A stretch of 64,000 bases of DNA from Tolypeutes matacus (GCA_026826555.1 JAKSZT010054565.1:9568608-9632607); one strand, 5' to 3'. Positions 35,151 to 45,665 are shown, counted from the stretch's first letter. Numbers and translations are program-made. The notes: generated by a model from the sequence alone, not told the origin.

Positions 35151-35262
35151 TTCTAGGCACTGGGGATATACCAGTCAACAAAACAGACAAAAATCTTTGC
35201 TGTAATGGAGCAAATTGGTGATGTGTGCTTTGGGAGAAAATAGGTATATGGAGGATGATCAC
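35151..35262 (-). mobile_element. Ancient MIR/L2-type fragment, right part
   Basis: TTCTAGGCACTGGGGATATA and AACAAAACAGACAAAAATC continue the repeat interrupted by the hAT-type element. Confidence 0.5.
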
Positions 35263-35395
35263 AAATTTTTATTTGATTTTGTTGTTTTGATTTTGTTGTT
35301 ATTGTTGAGGTGAAATTGACATAACATAACATGAACCATTTTAAAGTGAACAATTCAGTGACCTTGAGCGCATTCACAATGTCGGAGGGTCACAG
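35263..35395 (-). mobile_element. L1 3' UTR-type fragment, antisense
   Basis: TTGAGGTGAAATTGACATAA, ACATGAACCATTTTAAAGTG and GCGCATTCACAATG match the antisense L1 3'-UTR text at 53290-53385. It is about 130 bases long. Confidence 0.6.
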
Positions 35396-35990
35396 TTTTA
35401 AATAGGGAGGTCAGATAAGGCCTCACTGAGTAGGTGATGTTTGAGAGGAGGAGTAAGAGAACAAAAGGTGCTGGCTTCTGGGCACAGAGCATTTGGGTCA
35501 GAGGAAACAGAAAATGCAGAAGCCTGTCATGAGGATCCTGCAAAGCACATTTGTGTGCTGGAAGGGAAGAGTAGTCAGAGATGAAATCAGAGAGTAGTGA
35601 GGTCAGAATGTGTATTTTGTGGGCCACTGTGGGGACTTTGGCTTTGACTCTGGAAGAAATGAGTAACTACTGGAGGGTTTTGAATAAAATTGTGTTGTGA
35701 TCTGGCTTACAGTTTAGCAAGATCACTCTGGCTATTGTTTGGAGGATAGCATGAAGGGCACCCACAGTGGAAGAAGCAGGGAGACCAATTAGGAGCCTGG
35801 TAATGCATGATAGAGAGATTACAGGGGCTTGGGCCATAATGATGGCAGTGGTCATGATAAGACATGCTTGTATTATGGATATAATTTGAAGGCAAAATCA
35901 ACCTGATTTGCTGATGGATTAGATGTTGGAATGGGAGAGAAAGAGAAGTTAAGCTTGATTGAAGATTTGGGGGCATGTGAAACTACAATG
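35396..35990 (+). mobile_element. Ancient LINE 3' region (L2/L3-like)
   Basis: TCAGATAAGGCCTCACTGAG, AGGTGATGTTTGAGAGGAG, TGACTCTGGAAGAAATGAG, GATCACTCTGGCTATTG and AGCAGGGAGACCAATTAGG follow the order of a very common ancient mammalian repeat. I read it as an L2-type LINE tail from memory. Open stretches on the minus strand (35667-35976) are accidental. Confidence 0.5.
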
Positions 35991-36184
35991 TATTTCTCAA
36001 TGCTTTAGTGAAAGAAATATCTGGAATCTCTTGAAAAATATGTATAGTTAAGGGTTGGGTGACCAAGCCACACATGGTAAATCCATTCCAAAACCCCCAT
36101 CTTTCTATGTCTGTAGACTTCTCCTATAGTACACCAAGGAATTTCTGCATTTAAATGGCATTCATTTCTTTGAGCACAAGGCAA
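35991..36184. other. Short unassigned flank
   Basis: Nothing recognisable lies before the L1 5' end that follows. Confidence 0.4.
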
Positions 36185-36796
36185 TGATACAAGATGGCAT
36201 TGGAGTAGCTCAGGCAGGGCATACCTCTCTTGCAAAACTGGGGAGAAGGCATAGAAGTAGTCTGAGGGAGCTGCTTTGGGGACCCCTGCAGGCCAGGAGA
36301 GTGCTGCATACATGTCTGGGAGGAACTGTGGAACGCTACCCACCCCCCACCCCTGAGGTGAACAATCTTGGTAAAAACTGTAGCTGAGCAGCCAACGGAG
36401 AGGGGAAAGGACAGATTCCTCCCAGGGAAGAGGGAGTGTATGGCAGAGGGTTGACTGTGGTTTCTCTTTGGCAAATGTAACTACCATAACTTGCTAGCTC
36501 AGAAGAGGTAGTGGAAATTGAAGGATTCACCTCTGTAGAAGAGTTTGCCAAGGAGCACCATTTACTGGCCAGCCTGGAAAGTGGGAAGACAAGCTGGTCT
36601 CTCCTGATTCTTTCCCAGGCATGGTAGACCTGGTCAGGCCCCATTATTGGCTGCCTGCCACAGTTTTGACTACTTAAACAGGGCAATATTCAACTTTAGA
36701 ACAAATTAAACTAAAAATCAAAGAAGAGCTATGAAATAAAACCACCAGGCAAGAGAGAGAAATTGATCAACAGAGCAAAATCATCAACATAAGCAG

Positions 36797-37790
36797 ATGC
36801 CTAGGTATCAACAAAAGATAACAACCCACACTAAGAAACAGGAAGATATGGCCTACTCAAAGGAACAAGCCAAGAATCTAGATAAGACTCAGGATTTGAG
36901 ACAACTAATAAATGATGTTCAAACAAACCTCCTTAATCAATTTAAGGAGATGAAGGAAAATATGATTAAAGAGGTAAAGGATATTAAGATGACACTGTGC
37001 AAGCATAAAGAACAATTTGAAAGCCTGCAAAAAAGTAACAGAGCTTATGGGAATGAAAGACACAATGGATGAGATTAAAAATATATTAGAGGCATATAAC
37101 AGCAGATTTGAAATGTCAGAAGAATGACTAAGTGAACTCAAAGATAAGATGTTTGAAATTGAAAAGATAGGAGAAGAGAGATAGAAAAGAATGCAAAAAA
37201 TTGAACAGGGTCTTGGGGGAACTGAATGATAATGCAAATGCACAAACATATGCATCATAGGTATCCCAGAAGGAGAAAAGAATGGAAAAGGGGTAGAAAG
37301 AATATTTGAGGAAATACTGACTGAAAATTTTCCAAGAATATTTGAGGAAATACTGACTGAAAATTTTCCAACCGTTATGAAAGACATAAATATCAATATC
37401 CAGAAGGATAACATAACCCAAACAGAATAAATCTAATAGACCTACTCTGAGACTATTCAGATTGTCAAAGGCCAAAGATAGAGAGGATTTGAGAGCAGCA
37501 AGAGAAAAGCAATGTATTACTTACAAAGAAGACTTAATAAGGTTAAGTGCCGCCCTTTCTTCAGAAACCATGGAGGCAAGAAGGCAGTGGTATGATATAT
37601 TTAAGGTACTGAAAGAGAAAAACTGCCAGCCAAGAATTCTTTATCTGGCAAAACTATTCCTCAAAATGAAGGTGATTTTAAAGTCTTTGCAGACAAACAA
37701 AAACTGAGAGAGTACATTATCAAAAGACCAAATCTACAAGAAATATTAAAGGATTTGTTACAGACTGACAGGAAAAGACAAGGGAGAGAG
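36797..37790 (+). pseudogene. L1 ORF1 with a 12-residue in-frame duplication, broken
   Basis: The first 91 codons (36797-37072) are a lysine- and glutamate-rich coiled coil with heptad-like spacing (LLNQFKEMKENMIKEVKDIK). After frame changes, the RNA-recognition-type region shows a 36-base tandem duplication (37301-37334 and 37337-37370) that repeats IFEEILTENFP. The C-terminal domain follows at 37462-37707 with KEDLIRLSAALSSETMEARR and NCQPRILYL. A frameshift near 37660 ends the last frame. Confidence 0.85.
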
Positions 37791-37899
37791 TCCTGGAGAA
37801 AAGTGTAGAACATAAATAAGAGAAATTGAAAGGGTTAAAAGACAGACAATAGTAAGATATAACAGCAGAAAGCCAAGGGATAAAATGGATGAAGTAAGT

Positions 37900-38995
37900 A
37901 ACATCTTTTTAGTAGTAACACTGAATGTTAATGGGTTGAACTCCCCAATTAAAAGACATAGACAGATAGAGTGGATAAAAAATACGAGCTATTTTTATTT
38001 TTTGTCTACAGGAGACTCACCTTAGACACAAGGACACAATCAGGCTGAAAGTGAAAGGTTGAAAAAAGATATTCCATACTAATGTCAATGAAAAAAGAGT
38101 GGATGTAGCGATACTAACATTGGATAAAATAGATCTTAAATGAAAAACTGTTATAAGAAATGAAGTAGATTACTATATATTAATTAAAGGGACAATTCAC
38201 CAAGAAGAAATAACAATAAGTATTTATGCACCTAACATAGGTGCCCAAAAATACATGAGCAAGACTGAAGGGAAAACTAAACATCTCTACAATAATATTT
38301 GGATACCTCAACACTCCACTCTCAGCATTAGATAGAACATCTGTGCAGATGATAAATAAGGAATCAGAGAGCTTGAATAATATGATAAATGAATTAGATC
38401 TAATAGACATTTATAGAGCATTATACCCCAAAACAGCATGATATGCACTCTTCTCAAGTGCTCATGAATCTTTCTCCAGGATAGACCATATGTTGGGATA
38501 TAAGTCAGATCTCAATAAATTTAAAAATATTGAAATTTTACAAAACGCTTTCTCTGATCATAATGGAATTAAGTTGGAGATTAATAATAGGTGGAAAAGA
38601 GAAAATCCACAAATATATGGAGATTAAATAATATACTCTTGAGTAATGAGTGGGTTAGAGAAGAAATTACAAGAGAAATCAGTAAATACCTCAAGACAAA
38701 TGAAAACAAGAACACAGCATATCAATACTTATGTGAATCAGCAAAGACAGTGCTAAAAGGAAAATTTATAGCCCTAATACGTTTAAAAAGAAGAAAGAGC
38801 TAAAATCAAAGACCTAGCTACACACGTGGGGGAATTAGAAAAAGAACAAACCAATCTCAAAGCAAGCAGAAAGAAAAATAATAAAGATTAGAGTAGAAAA
38901 AAATAAAATGGAGAAAAAAATAGAGAAAATCAACAGAACTAAAAGTTGTTTCTTTGATAAGATCAACAAAATCGATAGAATTCTCAGAGTCAACT
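37900..38995 (+). pseudogene. L1 ORF2 endonuclease part, truncated
   Basis: Readable in pieces: LNVNGLNSPIKRH near 37925, C-L-Q-E-T-H (38003-38020) with the catalytic glutamate, and an ISIYAPN-like block near 38215. The DHNGIKLEI-like end of the endonuclease domain lies near 38560, and a stretch coding VREEITREISKYL follows at 38591-38803. Everything from the reverse transcriptase on is missing. Confidence 0.75.
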
Positions 38996-39250
38996 GACTT
39001 CTCCAAAATATTACCATTCTAGTTCTCATGGTACCATCTCCCCTCCCCCCCCATTCAATGCCTGAATTTTCACATAAAGGACCAGAAAAGAGTATGAATT
39101 CAGCAGCCCCAGGGTCATATATGCTGCTCATTTTTGCTTATGGCTGTCCATCCTGTGGATATAAAAAACCAAGATTTTTATAGCAGTTATTAAAAACTCT
39201 CTGGTTCTCCTACTATGCCTTGAGTAAAAAATTTATAGCCCAGGTCCTAT
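38996..39250. other. Unassigned sequence after the L1 break
   Basis: It starts AACTGACTTCTCCAAAATAT, which is not L1. A C-run (CCCCTCCCCCCCC) lies at 39040-39052. No gene is seen. Confidence 0.4.
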
Positions 39251-39270
39251 TATTTTTCCCTTTAAGTTTT

Positions 39271-39505
39271 CTAATACAATGAGAAATACCTTTCATTCTT
39301 CATGAACCCCATGATGATGTAGTCCATCAGCCTTTCCACATAAGCCTTGGTTTCAATAGGTCCCTGATTCCCAGCAACCACATAATTTTTGCCATTGGAG
39401 CCAAAGATCAGTAGGTACAGTCCTCTAATGGTCATTAGACCCTTGCTATCTTCAGACCCAATGCCATGGATTAGCCAATTCAATATTCTCATTCCTTTGT
39501 GAAAC
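39271..39505 (-). pseudogene. Exon-like open segment, family not recognised
   Basis: On the minus strand 73 codons are open and read like real protein. They include GSEDSKGLMTIRGLYLLIFG, then SNGKNYVVAGNQGPIETKAY, then VERLMDYIIMGFMKNER. Composition is balanced, without the K/N/I bias of the L1 frames around it. On the minus strand the segment ends in GAATGAAAG followed by GTATTTC, which could be a splice donor. A possible acceptor-like CAAAG lies before the start. I do not recognise the family. It could be an exon, a fragment of a processed pseudogene, or part of an old element. No neighbouring exon was found. Confidence 0.35.
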
Positions 39506-40020
39506 CACCTTTGTTACCATTTACTCTATCGGTTGAAATTCTTAGTCACACTAAACTAGTTTAAAGAAAAGGGATTTATTAAGAGCTGTAGGTAGATAAC
39601 AGAATCATCCAGAGGCTGCATAAACTGAATCCAGGCTGATCTTCCAGGAATGACTCTGAAGACTAAATACTAGGACTGGGAAACCAAGGGAACTGCCAAC
39701 CCTGCCCCAATCGAAAGTCACTACCACAGCTGTAACCTGCCCCTGCCCTAATCTGTGCCAATAAAATGGATGACTCGTACCTTTAAACTCTATCTCCAAA
39801 TACACCCTGTTTTGGGTTGGTCTCAAACGAAGGCATCTAATTGATAGACCCTAAGTCACATCTAGAACTGTAAGCTGAGAGGAGTAGTCTTGAGCTCTCC
39901 AACCCCTGAAATATAGGAAGGTATGCCAGAATGTGATTGGAATGGGTTTGAGCAAGCCACGTGCCCCAGAAAGGGGAGCTGGGAACTTTGATATCCCAAA
40001 GCATAACAAACGTCCAATGT
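39506..40020 (-). other. Possible old LTR, antisense
   Basis: AACTAGTTTAAAGAAAAGGG and GATTTATTAAGAGCTG look like an antisense LTR poly-A region. Otherwise the stretch is unassigned. The antisense open stretches here carry no domain. Confidence 0.35.
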
Positions 40021-40255
40021 AATTACTTAACAATGTTTAAATTACAAAAAGAATTCACAACTATATGCTGTGCAAAAAATTCAAACACAAATATTTAGGG
40101 GGGAAAAAAGGTACACTTTCAACCCCCATGCCATTCAAATCTTACCAAACTCCTCACAGGTAACTATCACCAGTTTTTCAGTCCTTTCCAGCAATATCCT
40201 ATGCATTTATAAATGTGTGTATATAATACTTTTTTACATAAAAGTGATGCTACTA
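40021..40255 (+). mobile_element. Old LINE-like 3' fragment
   Basis: TTAAATTACAAAAAGAATTC, TATGCTGTGCAAAAAATTC, CTCCTCACAGGTAACTATC and CAGCAATATCCTATGCATT match a common old mammalian repeat from memory. The exact family is not certain. Confidence 0.4.
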
Positions 40256-40600
40256 GATCTTAGCAGCCAGTCAGCGTGACCACACAGAGGAGGGGAGTGA
40301 AAAATACCTTGACCTCACTTTCCTCCTTCTCTCTGATCTCCTGCTGGGGCTTCCCCATTGGAAGCCAAAGATATGCAAGCCTGTTGATGCATTCCCTGCA
40401 GGTCAGCCTCCTAACCAAGAGAACAAGGTGGAGGGGAAGAACTGGAGGGGCAGAAGGAAGATGTCCAGCCCAGAGAGACTGGAGAGAGGAACTGAGAACA
40501 CTGTGTGAAGAGTAATCATAGAGGAGGCAGATCCCTAAATCACTTCCTCCTGCTTGGTCAGTGTAGCTCACAGAGCAGCTGTTTAATATCTTCCCATTAC
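40256..40600. other. Non-repetitive sequence, no gene seen
   Basis: Higher GC than the surroundings. Both strands have open stretches (minus 40260-40658, plus 40276-40515) without recognisable domains. The first of these runs through the following GC-rich tandem repeat. Confidence 0.4.
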
Positions 40601-40660
40601 CGCCCCTCCCCCACCACCACCCCGCCCTCCCCCACCACCACCCCGCCCTCCCCACCACAG
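40601..40660. repeat. 21-bp GC-rich minisatellite, about 2.5 units
   Basis: The unit is close to GCCCTCCCCCACCACCACCC and is repeated with little change. It gives a glycine/arginine/tryptophan-rich antisense frame that is not a gene. Confidence 0.9.
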
Positions 40661-41357
40661 CAGGGAATAGCTTTCCAGACTATTGATAACCTGCGACCAA
40701 CTTCTTGCAGTCATGAATAAGACACTGTGCACCCCTGCTCTTGCTTTTAGCCTCGGGCAAAGGGAATATTGTCTTCCCAGTGATGTGTTCAGCTGCCGCA
40801 AGCTGCCTGCTTCTCAGGCCCCTCCACTGTGCCCTGAGCCAGTCCAGCCACTAGAAGGGGCATGAACAAACTGTGTGGAAAGCCACACTCCCCTGCAGAA
40901 GGATTTGGCCGACCTCTCATTCTCCTCTGGCTGTAAGCAGCTGGTGAGATGGAAAAAATCCACCTTTGTTTTCCTGACTCAGACTGTAGGAACTAACACT
41001 GTTTAGGCTGTTGTCTGTCTGGTATGTTTGTGGATTAATCATTGGTGTCTTTGGGTGGAACAGGTTTCAAGTGGGTGCTAATGGCCTCAAAAGCATCCCT
41101 CTCCTTAAAATCATCCCCTGCCTGTCCTTCAATCCTTTAGGCAATAAAGGTTTCAATGATAGCATTTGAAGAGAATTTTTCACCTTTTCTTCCAGCTTTT
41201 TAAATCAAATGCCATGTAGGCTTCTGTCTCAGTTATATTTTCTTTGCCAAACACAGTTTTTCTCTGCCCTTCAAAGTCCAGCTGAGGTCTCTTCTCTGAT
41301 GAGAGACCTCCTTGAGTGATTCTGAACTTCTGCTCTGGTTAAAACGTGCATGAGGGT
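40661..41357. other. Non-repetitive sequence, no gene seen
   Basis: No repeat or exon is recognisable. An open stretch at 40683-40865 begins ATGAATAAGACACTGTGC but has no known domain. Confidence 0.4.
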
Positions 41358-43263
41358 TGTGGCAATTTGAGATTATTTTATGAATCCCAAAAAGAGATTC
41401 TAGTTTGTAAACTAATCTCTTCCTCTGGGTGTGATACCCTTTGATTGTATTAAATTCAGCTGATATGTCTTTGATTAGATTACCTGTTAAGATAGCCTTT
41501 AGGTTGTTTAAAATTTTTTTAAAACACATCGTTTTTTTGGTGTACATCAATAAAGAATATAATTCATCCAAAGTATTCAACCAATGGTATTTGCTCTAAT
41601 CACAGAGTTGATTATCACTTCAATCATTATTAGAGCATTTTCATTATTTCAATAATAATAATAAAAAACAAATAAACAAGAAAATTCCTCACCCCTCAAT
41701 CTCTCTTTCCTTCCCCCACTGTACATAGCTGCTGTTTCTAGCTATTCTATCCAAAGTATGTAATCAATGGCTTTTAGTATAATCACAATGTTGTGCATTT
41801 ATCATCTCAAAAATTTTAGAACAATTTCATTACTCCAAAAAGAACAACTCTACTTCCCTTAGCATTCCTTCCTCAGACCTACATAACCAGTAATCTCTTC
41901 TCATCTTTATAAATTGATTTATATTTACATTTTATATAAATGGAATCACAATATGTAGTACTCTATGCCTGGTCTCCTTCACCTAGTATAATGGGTTTTT
42001 TTTTTTGTCTGATATTAACATTTTGTACTATTAACTATTAACATTTTTATATTAACAAAGATAAATGGTCACATATGCAATTCTATCCATATTCATATTT
42101 CACACAATATATTTAGTTCATAATAGGGCACTCATACAGTGTTGGTCCTTTTGTGTCTGGCTTGCTTCACTCAACAAAATGTCCTCCAGGTTCATCCATG
42201 TTGTCACATGTTTCCCGACTTCATTTCTTCTTACCACGGCATAATATTCCATCGTGTGTATACTCCACAATTTGTTTATCTGTTCATCAGTTGACAGACA
42301 CCTGTGTTGTTTCGAACTTTTGGCTATCATGAATAATGCTGCTATGAACACTGATATGCAGATATCTATTCATGTCATTGCTTTCAGTTCTTCTGGGTAT
42401 ACACCTGTCAATGGTATTGCCGGGTCTCATGGAAAGTCTGGATTCAACTTCCTTAGGAACAGTCCTCCACAGTGACTGTACCATTCTACATTCCCACCAA
42501 CAGTGAATAAGCGTTCCTATCTCTCCACATTGTCTCCAACATTTACAGTTTTTGGAGTTTTTAAAGCGGCCAATTAGGTGTGAAAAGATATTTCATTGTA
42601 GTTTTGGTTTGCATTTCCCTAATCACTAGTGATGTTGAACATTTTTTCAAGGGTTTCTTTTCCATTTATATTTATTCTTTGGACAGTTGTCTTTTCAAGT
42701 CTTTTGCCCATTTTTAAATCAGATACTTTGTCTTTTTTAGCTTTTAGGTCATTTTTGATTCAACCATGTCAATAGGGCATGACTCAGATTAAGTCCCTGC
42801 CCCCTTGCTGGGTCTGATATAAAGGGACTCACAGGGACACACATGGAAGATAAAACTCTGTCATTTTTTATCCTGCCATGTGACAGAAAGGAGAAAGCTG
42901 AAACAGCTAAATCCAGGGAGTGATGAACCATTTTGTCTGATAGCTTACAGTTGACCTCGGAAAGAGAGCTGAGACTGATATAGGAAGCCTTGAGAGACAA
43001 GCCCTATGCCAGCTTGCAGTTGAAATCCGGAAGAAGCAGAGTCTCAAGAGGAAGAAGAAGCTGAGAGGGGAAGGTAGAGACCAGCCAGAGATCAGCAACC
43101 ATTTTGCTTCAACACATGGCAACTGATTTTGGTGAGGAAGCAACTTTGATTTGGACTTTTTACAGTCTTGTAACTGTAAGATTTTACTCCAAATAAATAC
43201 CATTTATAAAAGCCAACAGATTTATTGTACTTTGCATCAGCAGCCCTTTGGTGGACTAATACA
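41358..43263 (+). mobile_element. MaLR-like LTR split by an L1 insertion
   Basis: The LTR starts TGTGGCAATTTGAGATT at 41358, stops at about 41503 and resumes at about 42749 (TCATTTTTGATTCAACCATG). It ends GGTGGACTAATACA at 43263. Without the insertion it would be about 670 bases and collinear with the LTR at 16996-17629, including the CCAAATAAATACC poly-A region. The flanks (AGGGT before, GAAAT after) do not match, so the original duplication is lost or the ends are off by a few bases. Confidence 0.82.
41504..42739 (-). mobile_element. 5'-truncated L1 3' end, antisense, with 9-bp duplication
   Basis: GCCTTTAGG (41495-41503) and GCTTTTAGG (42740-42748) flank it, 8 of 9 matching. The inside is antisense L1 3' UTR (TTTTCATTATTTCAATAATA) followed by the ORF2 C-terminus (TTGGCTATCATGAATAATGC, CCACAGTGACTGTACC). 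It inserted into the LTR. Confidence 0.85.
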
Positions 43264-43672
43264 GAAATCCAGTCTTTTGTGACCCCTTCCGTGCATACAA
43301 GAGCAGCAGATTGGTGTGTGGAAAGGCTTGGGGATCAGGAGCTTCGGGTGTGGTGTGGCCACCATTTGGCTCTAGGACTTCGTGTTAGTCCTTCCTCTTC
43401 TCTGAAGGTTGGGTTTGCAAACCAATGACCGATGGATCATATCTGGCCCAAGGATGTTTGTTTGTCCTATAAAGTGTTTTGTTATATATGTTCTTAAATG
43501 TGAATGCTGTAGACTGAACATATGCTTTCTAGTCATTGTATCCCCACCAATGCCTTTCATATTCCACTTGGCCTATTCATGCATTTACATTATCTCCCCT
43601 ATGGATATGTGCTCTTGACTCCTGGTTTTCAATATTTTGGGGTGGTGGATCCTGTTGAGAATCAATGGAAGC
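43264..43672. other. Unassigned sequence
   Basis: No repeat or gene is recognised. ORF-like stretches here have no domains. Confidence 0.4.
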
Positions 43673-43720
43673 TGTTTTAGTTTGCTAAGGATGCCAATGC
43701 AAAATACCAGAAATGTGTTA

Positions 43721-44155
43721 GTTTTTTTTTTTTTTTTTTTTTTTTTTATTATGGGTAAAAANNNNNNNNNNNNNNNNNNNNNNNNNNNNNNNNNNNNNNN
43801 NNNNNNNNNNNNNNNNNNNNNNNNNNNNNNNNNNNNNNNNNNNNNNNNNNNNNNNNNNNNNTTTTTTTTTTATTATGGGTAAAAATCAAAATTCTCACAA
43901 TACATACATTTGTAAAATGATATATAAATATATATGCATATATGTGTATTTGCTTACAAAAATGTTATATATATATATTTTTAAGAGGTGCTTAGATTAC
44001 CCAAAATATTACACAGAACCCACTGGGATTCCCATGTAATGCCCACCTCCCACACCTCCCACCACATCCCACACAAACATCTCCCACAGTGTGGCCCACC
44101 ACCCTCAATGAACTTACACATCCTGGAGCCTTGCCACCAACCATAGAGGGGAAAT
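43721..44155 (-). mobile_element. L1 3'-end insertion, antisense, containing the gap
   Basis: Poly-T, then ATTATGGGTAAAAA, the gap, the same words again, and then TTAAGAGGTGCTTAGATTAC and CACCTCCCACACCTCCCACC. The last part corresponds to 12276-12420. It is a young 3'-end L1 fragment inside the LTR. The right end near 44155 is approximate. Confidence 0.65.
43762..43861. other. Assembly gap (100 N)
   Basis: Exactly 100 unknown bases, the usual placeholder length. The bases on the left (T-run, ATTATGGGTAAAAA) and on the right (T-run, ATTATGGGTAAAAATC) are the same. Confidence 0.98.
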
Positions 44156-44788
44156 TCTTATAGTTCCAAGGTTGTGAAAATGTCCAAATCAGGACACAAT
44201 TAGAAATACTTTCTTACCAAAGGTCAGCTGCTGTTTAGATCCTGGACTCCTACCACATGGCAAGGCAAAATGGTGACATTCTGTCTGGGTCTCTGCCTTC
44301 TCCTCCAGGTTGCTTTCTCTTGGAGCTCAGCTGTGAGCAATCAAGCACATGGCAGGGCTCATCTCTTCAGTTTTGAGCTGCTCTGTGGGCCTAGCCTCTC
44401 AGGGGCCTCTTTCCATGCCTCTGTGCTCTGTTGATTTAGAGCATACACAGTATACAGTCTCTGGGCCCTCTCTTAGCCACTCTGGGCTTCTTTATTTTTC
44501 TGCTACTGCAGGTGATCCTGTCTTGCATGGCAGCATCAAAATGGTGACTGTCTTTCTCTGTGTGTGTGTCTGCTTCCAGTTCTCAGTTTATGTAAGACCC
44601 CAGCAAGAGGGTGGAGACACAACCTGGGTCATGCCTCACTGACATAGTGCAAATGCCTAAAGTGATCCAATCAAGTGATCCAATCAATAGATCCTTTAAT
44701 GCAATCAAAGGGCCCCACACCCACTGGAATGGATTAGTTTAAGAACATTATCTTTTCTGGGATTCACAAAAAACTTCAAACTCTCACA

Positions 44789-45540
44789 GAAGCTATCTGC
44801 TCTTTTCCTAAAATGGCTTATATACTCACACATAGTTAAATTTTTTCATATGATTTCAGGGTACCTAGAAACACCTTGGATCCATCCATGGATGATCCCC
44901 TTCCCAGAGGTCCATGAACCCCTTCATCAAATGATCTCTAAGCCCCCTTACTGGTCTGGAGTTGGGGGATTCTTTGCAATCCTCTACTTCTCTGGGGTGG
45001 GGCACATTCAGTTGCAGTTGTCATGTGTGTAAGCCCTGTACCCATATCCTCAAAAGAAGGGGTTATCACAGCCCACATGGAGCAGGCCTTAGGGGAGTTA
45101 AGTTGGATATCTGGGTCAGTAGCCCTAAGGTCTTTGGCAAATTTTCCCCAGGGACCTGGGACTTCTGCCAGATCCTGCTGAAAATTATACACAGGTGTTG
45201 CTATTGAGCTTTTCCCAAGCTTCTTCTTCATGTCCTGCATCAGTGAGGAAAGGGTTCCTGCAAGAGGCATAAGGGACTATGCACAGCACATGGCTAGTTG
45301 ATCTCACAAGCTGTTTGAGATTTCCATTAAAAAGTGCAATTGCAACCTGGGGGAAGAAGTTCTCTTGTTAGTTTTCCCTCAGGGGCAGGGTGGTAAGCTA
45401 ACTTTCACTAGAATCACTCCCCCGTGAGGGTGGAGAATGGAGCCAGTGGGTCAGAGAACCTGGGATCTCCAAGGGATCTGAGTTCTAGCCCTGTGTAATC
45501 ACAGGGATATTTAGCCTCTGTTGATTGTTTATCTCCTGTA
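44789..45540. other. Mostly non-repetitive sequence, no convincing gene
   Basis: A minus-strand open stretch of 110 codons (44938-45270) has no recognisable domain. TCCATCCATGGATGATCC and CCATGAACCCC hint at an old repeat. No splice structure is seen. Confidence 0.4.
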
Positions 45541-45665
45541 AAACTCACAAAATTCTCTGAAGTAAGTCCTATTTCCCATTTTAAATGTACAGACCTTGAG
45601 ACTCAGAGAGGTAAGGAGACCTGACCCGGTTACACAGCTTGGAGGGACTGGGCCGATCTGACTCT
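45541..45665 (-). mobile_element. MIR SINE, antisense
   Basis: TCCCATTTTAAATGTACAG, CTTGAGACTCAGAGAGG and GGTTACACAGCTTGGAGG follow the antisense MIR core (CCATTTTACAGATGAGG ... GAGAGG ... CACACAGCTAG). Confidence 0.8.

Larger units (their letters stand above)
36185..38995 (+). mobile_element. L1 LINE with 5' end but no 3' end
   Basis: The 5' UTR opens with TACAAGATGGCATTGGAG at about 36190, like the AAGATGGC start of primate L1. ORF1 (36797-37790) follows, then an inter-ORF region and the ORF2 endonuclease half (about 37900-38995) with C-L-Q-E-T-H at 38003-38020. The text then breaks off near 38995. The frames have single stops and indels but are long, so decay is moderate. A 5'-complete, 3'-deleted L1 needs a later deletion. 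Confidence 0.85.
43673..44788 (-). mobile_element. LTR, antisense, with exact 5-bp duplication GAAGC; split by L1 and gap
   Basis: It starts TGTTTTAGTTTGCTAAGG and ends AAACTTCAAACTCTCACA. GAAGC stands at 43668-43672 and 44789-44793. Sequence from about 43720 to 44155 is a later insertion and includes the assembly gap. The LTR resumes with AAATTCTTATAGTTCC. Its middle (AAAATGTCCAAATCAGGAC) resembles the LTR at 6736-7155. Confidence 0.87.

Noticed and set aside
36005..36487. 160-codon open stretch on the minus strand
   Set aside because: It mostly lies antisense to the 5' UTR of the plus-strand L1 at 36185, overlaps other open frames, and contains no domain.
36905..37414. 169-codon open stretch on the minus strand, hydrophobic
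   Set aside because: It is the antisense of L1 ORF1. Its repeated SVSISSNIL-like words come from the 36-bp tandem duplication on the other strand.
40260..40658. 132-codon glycine- and tryptophan-rich frame
   Set aside because: Its tail is the antisense of a 21-bp GC-rich minisatellite; no homologous domain is seen.
43637..43882. 81-codon open frame spanning the gap
   Set aside because: It reads through 100 unknown bases and a poly-T run.
44938..45270. 110-codon minus-strand frame, possibly ERV gag or host exon
   Set aside because: I see no zinc knuckle, major homology region or other gag hallmark, and no splice structure or known domain.
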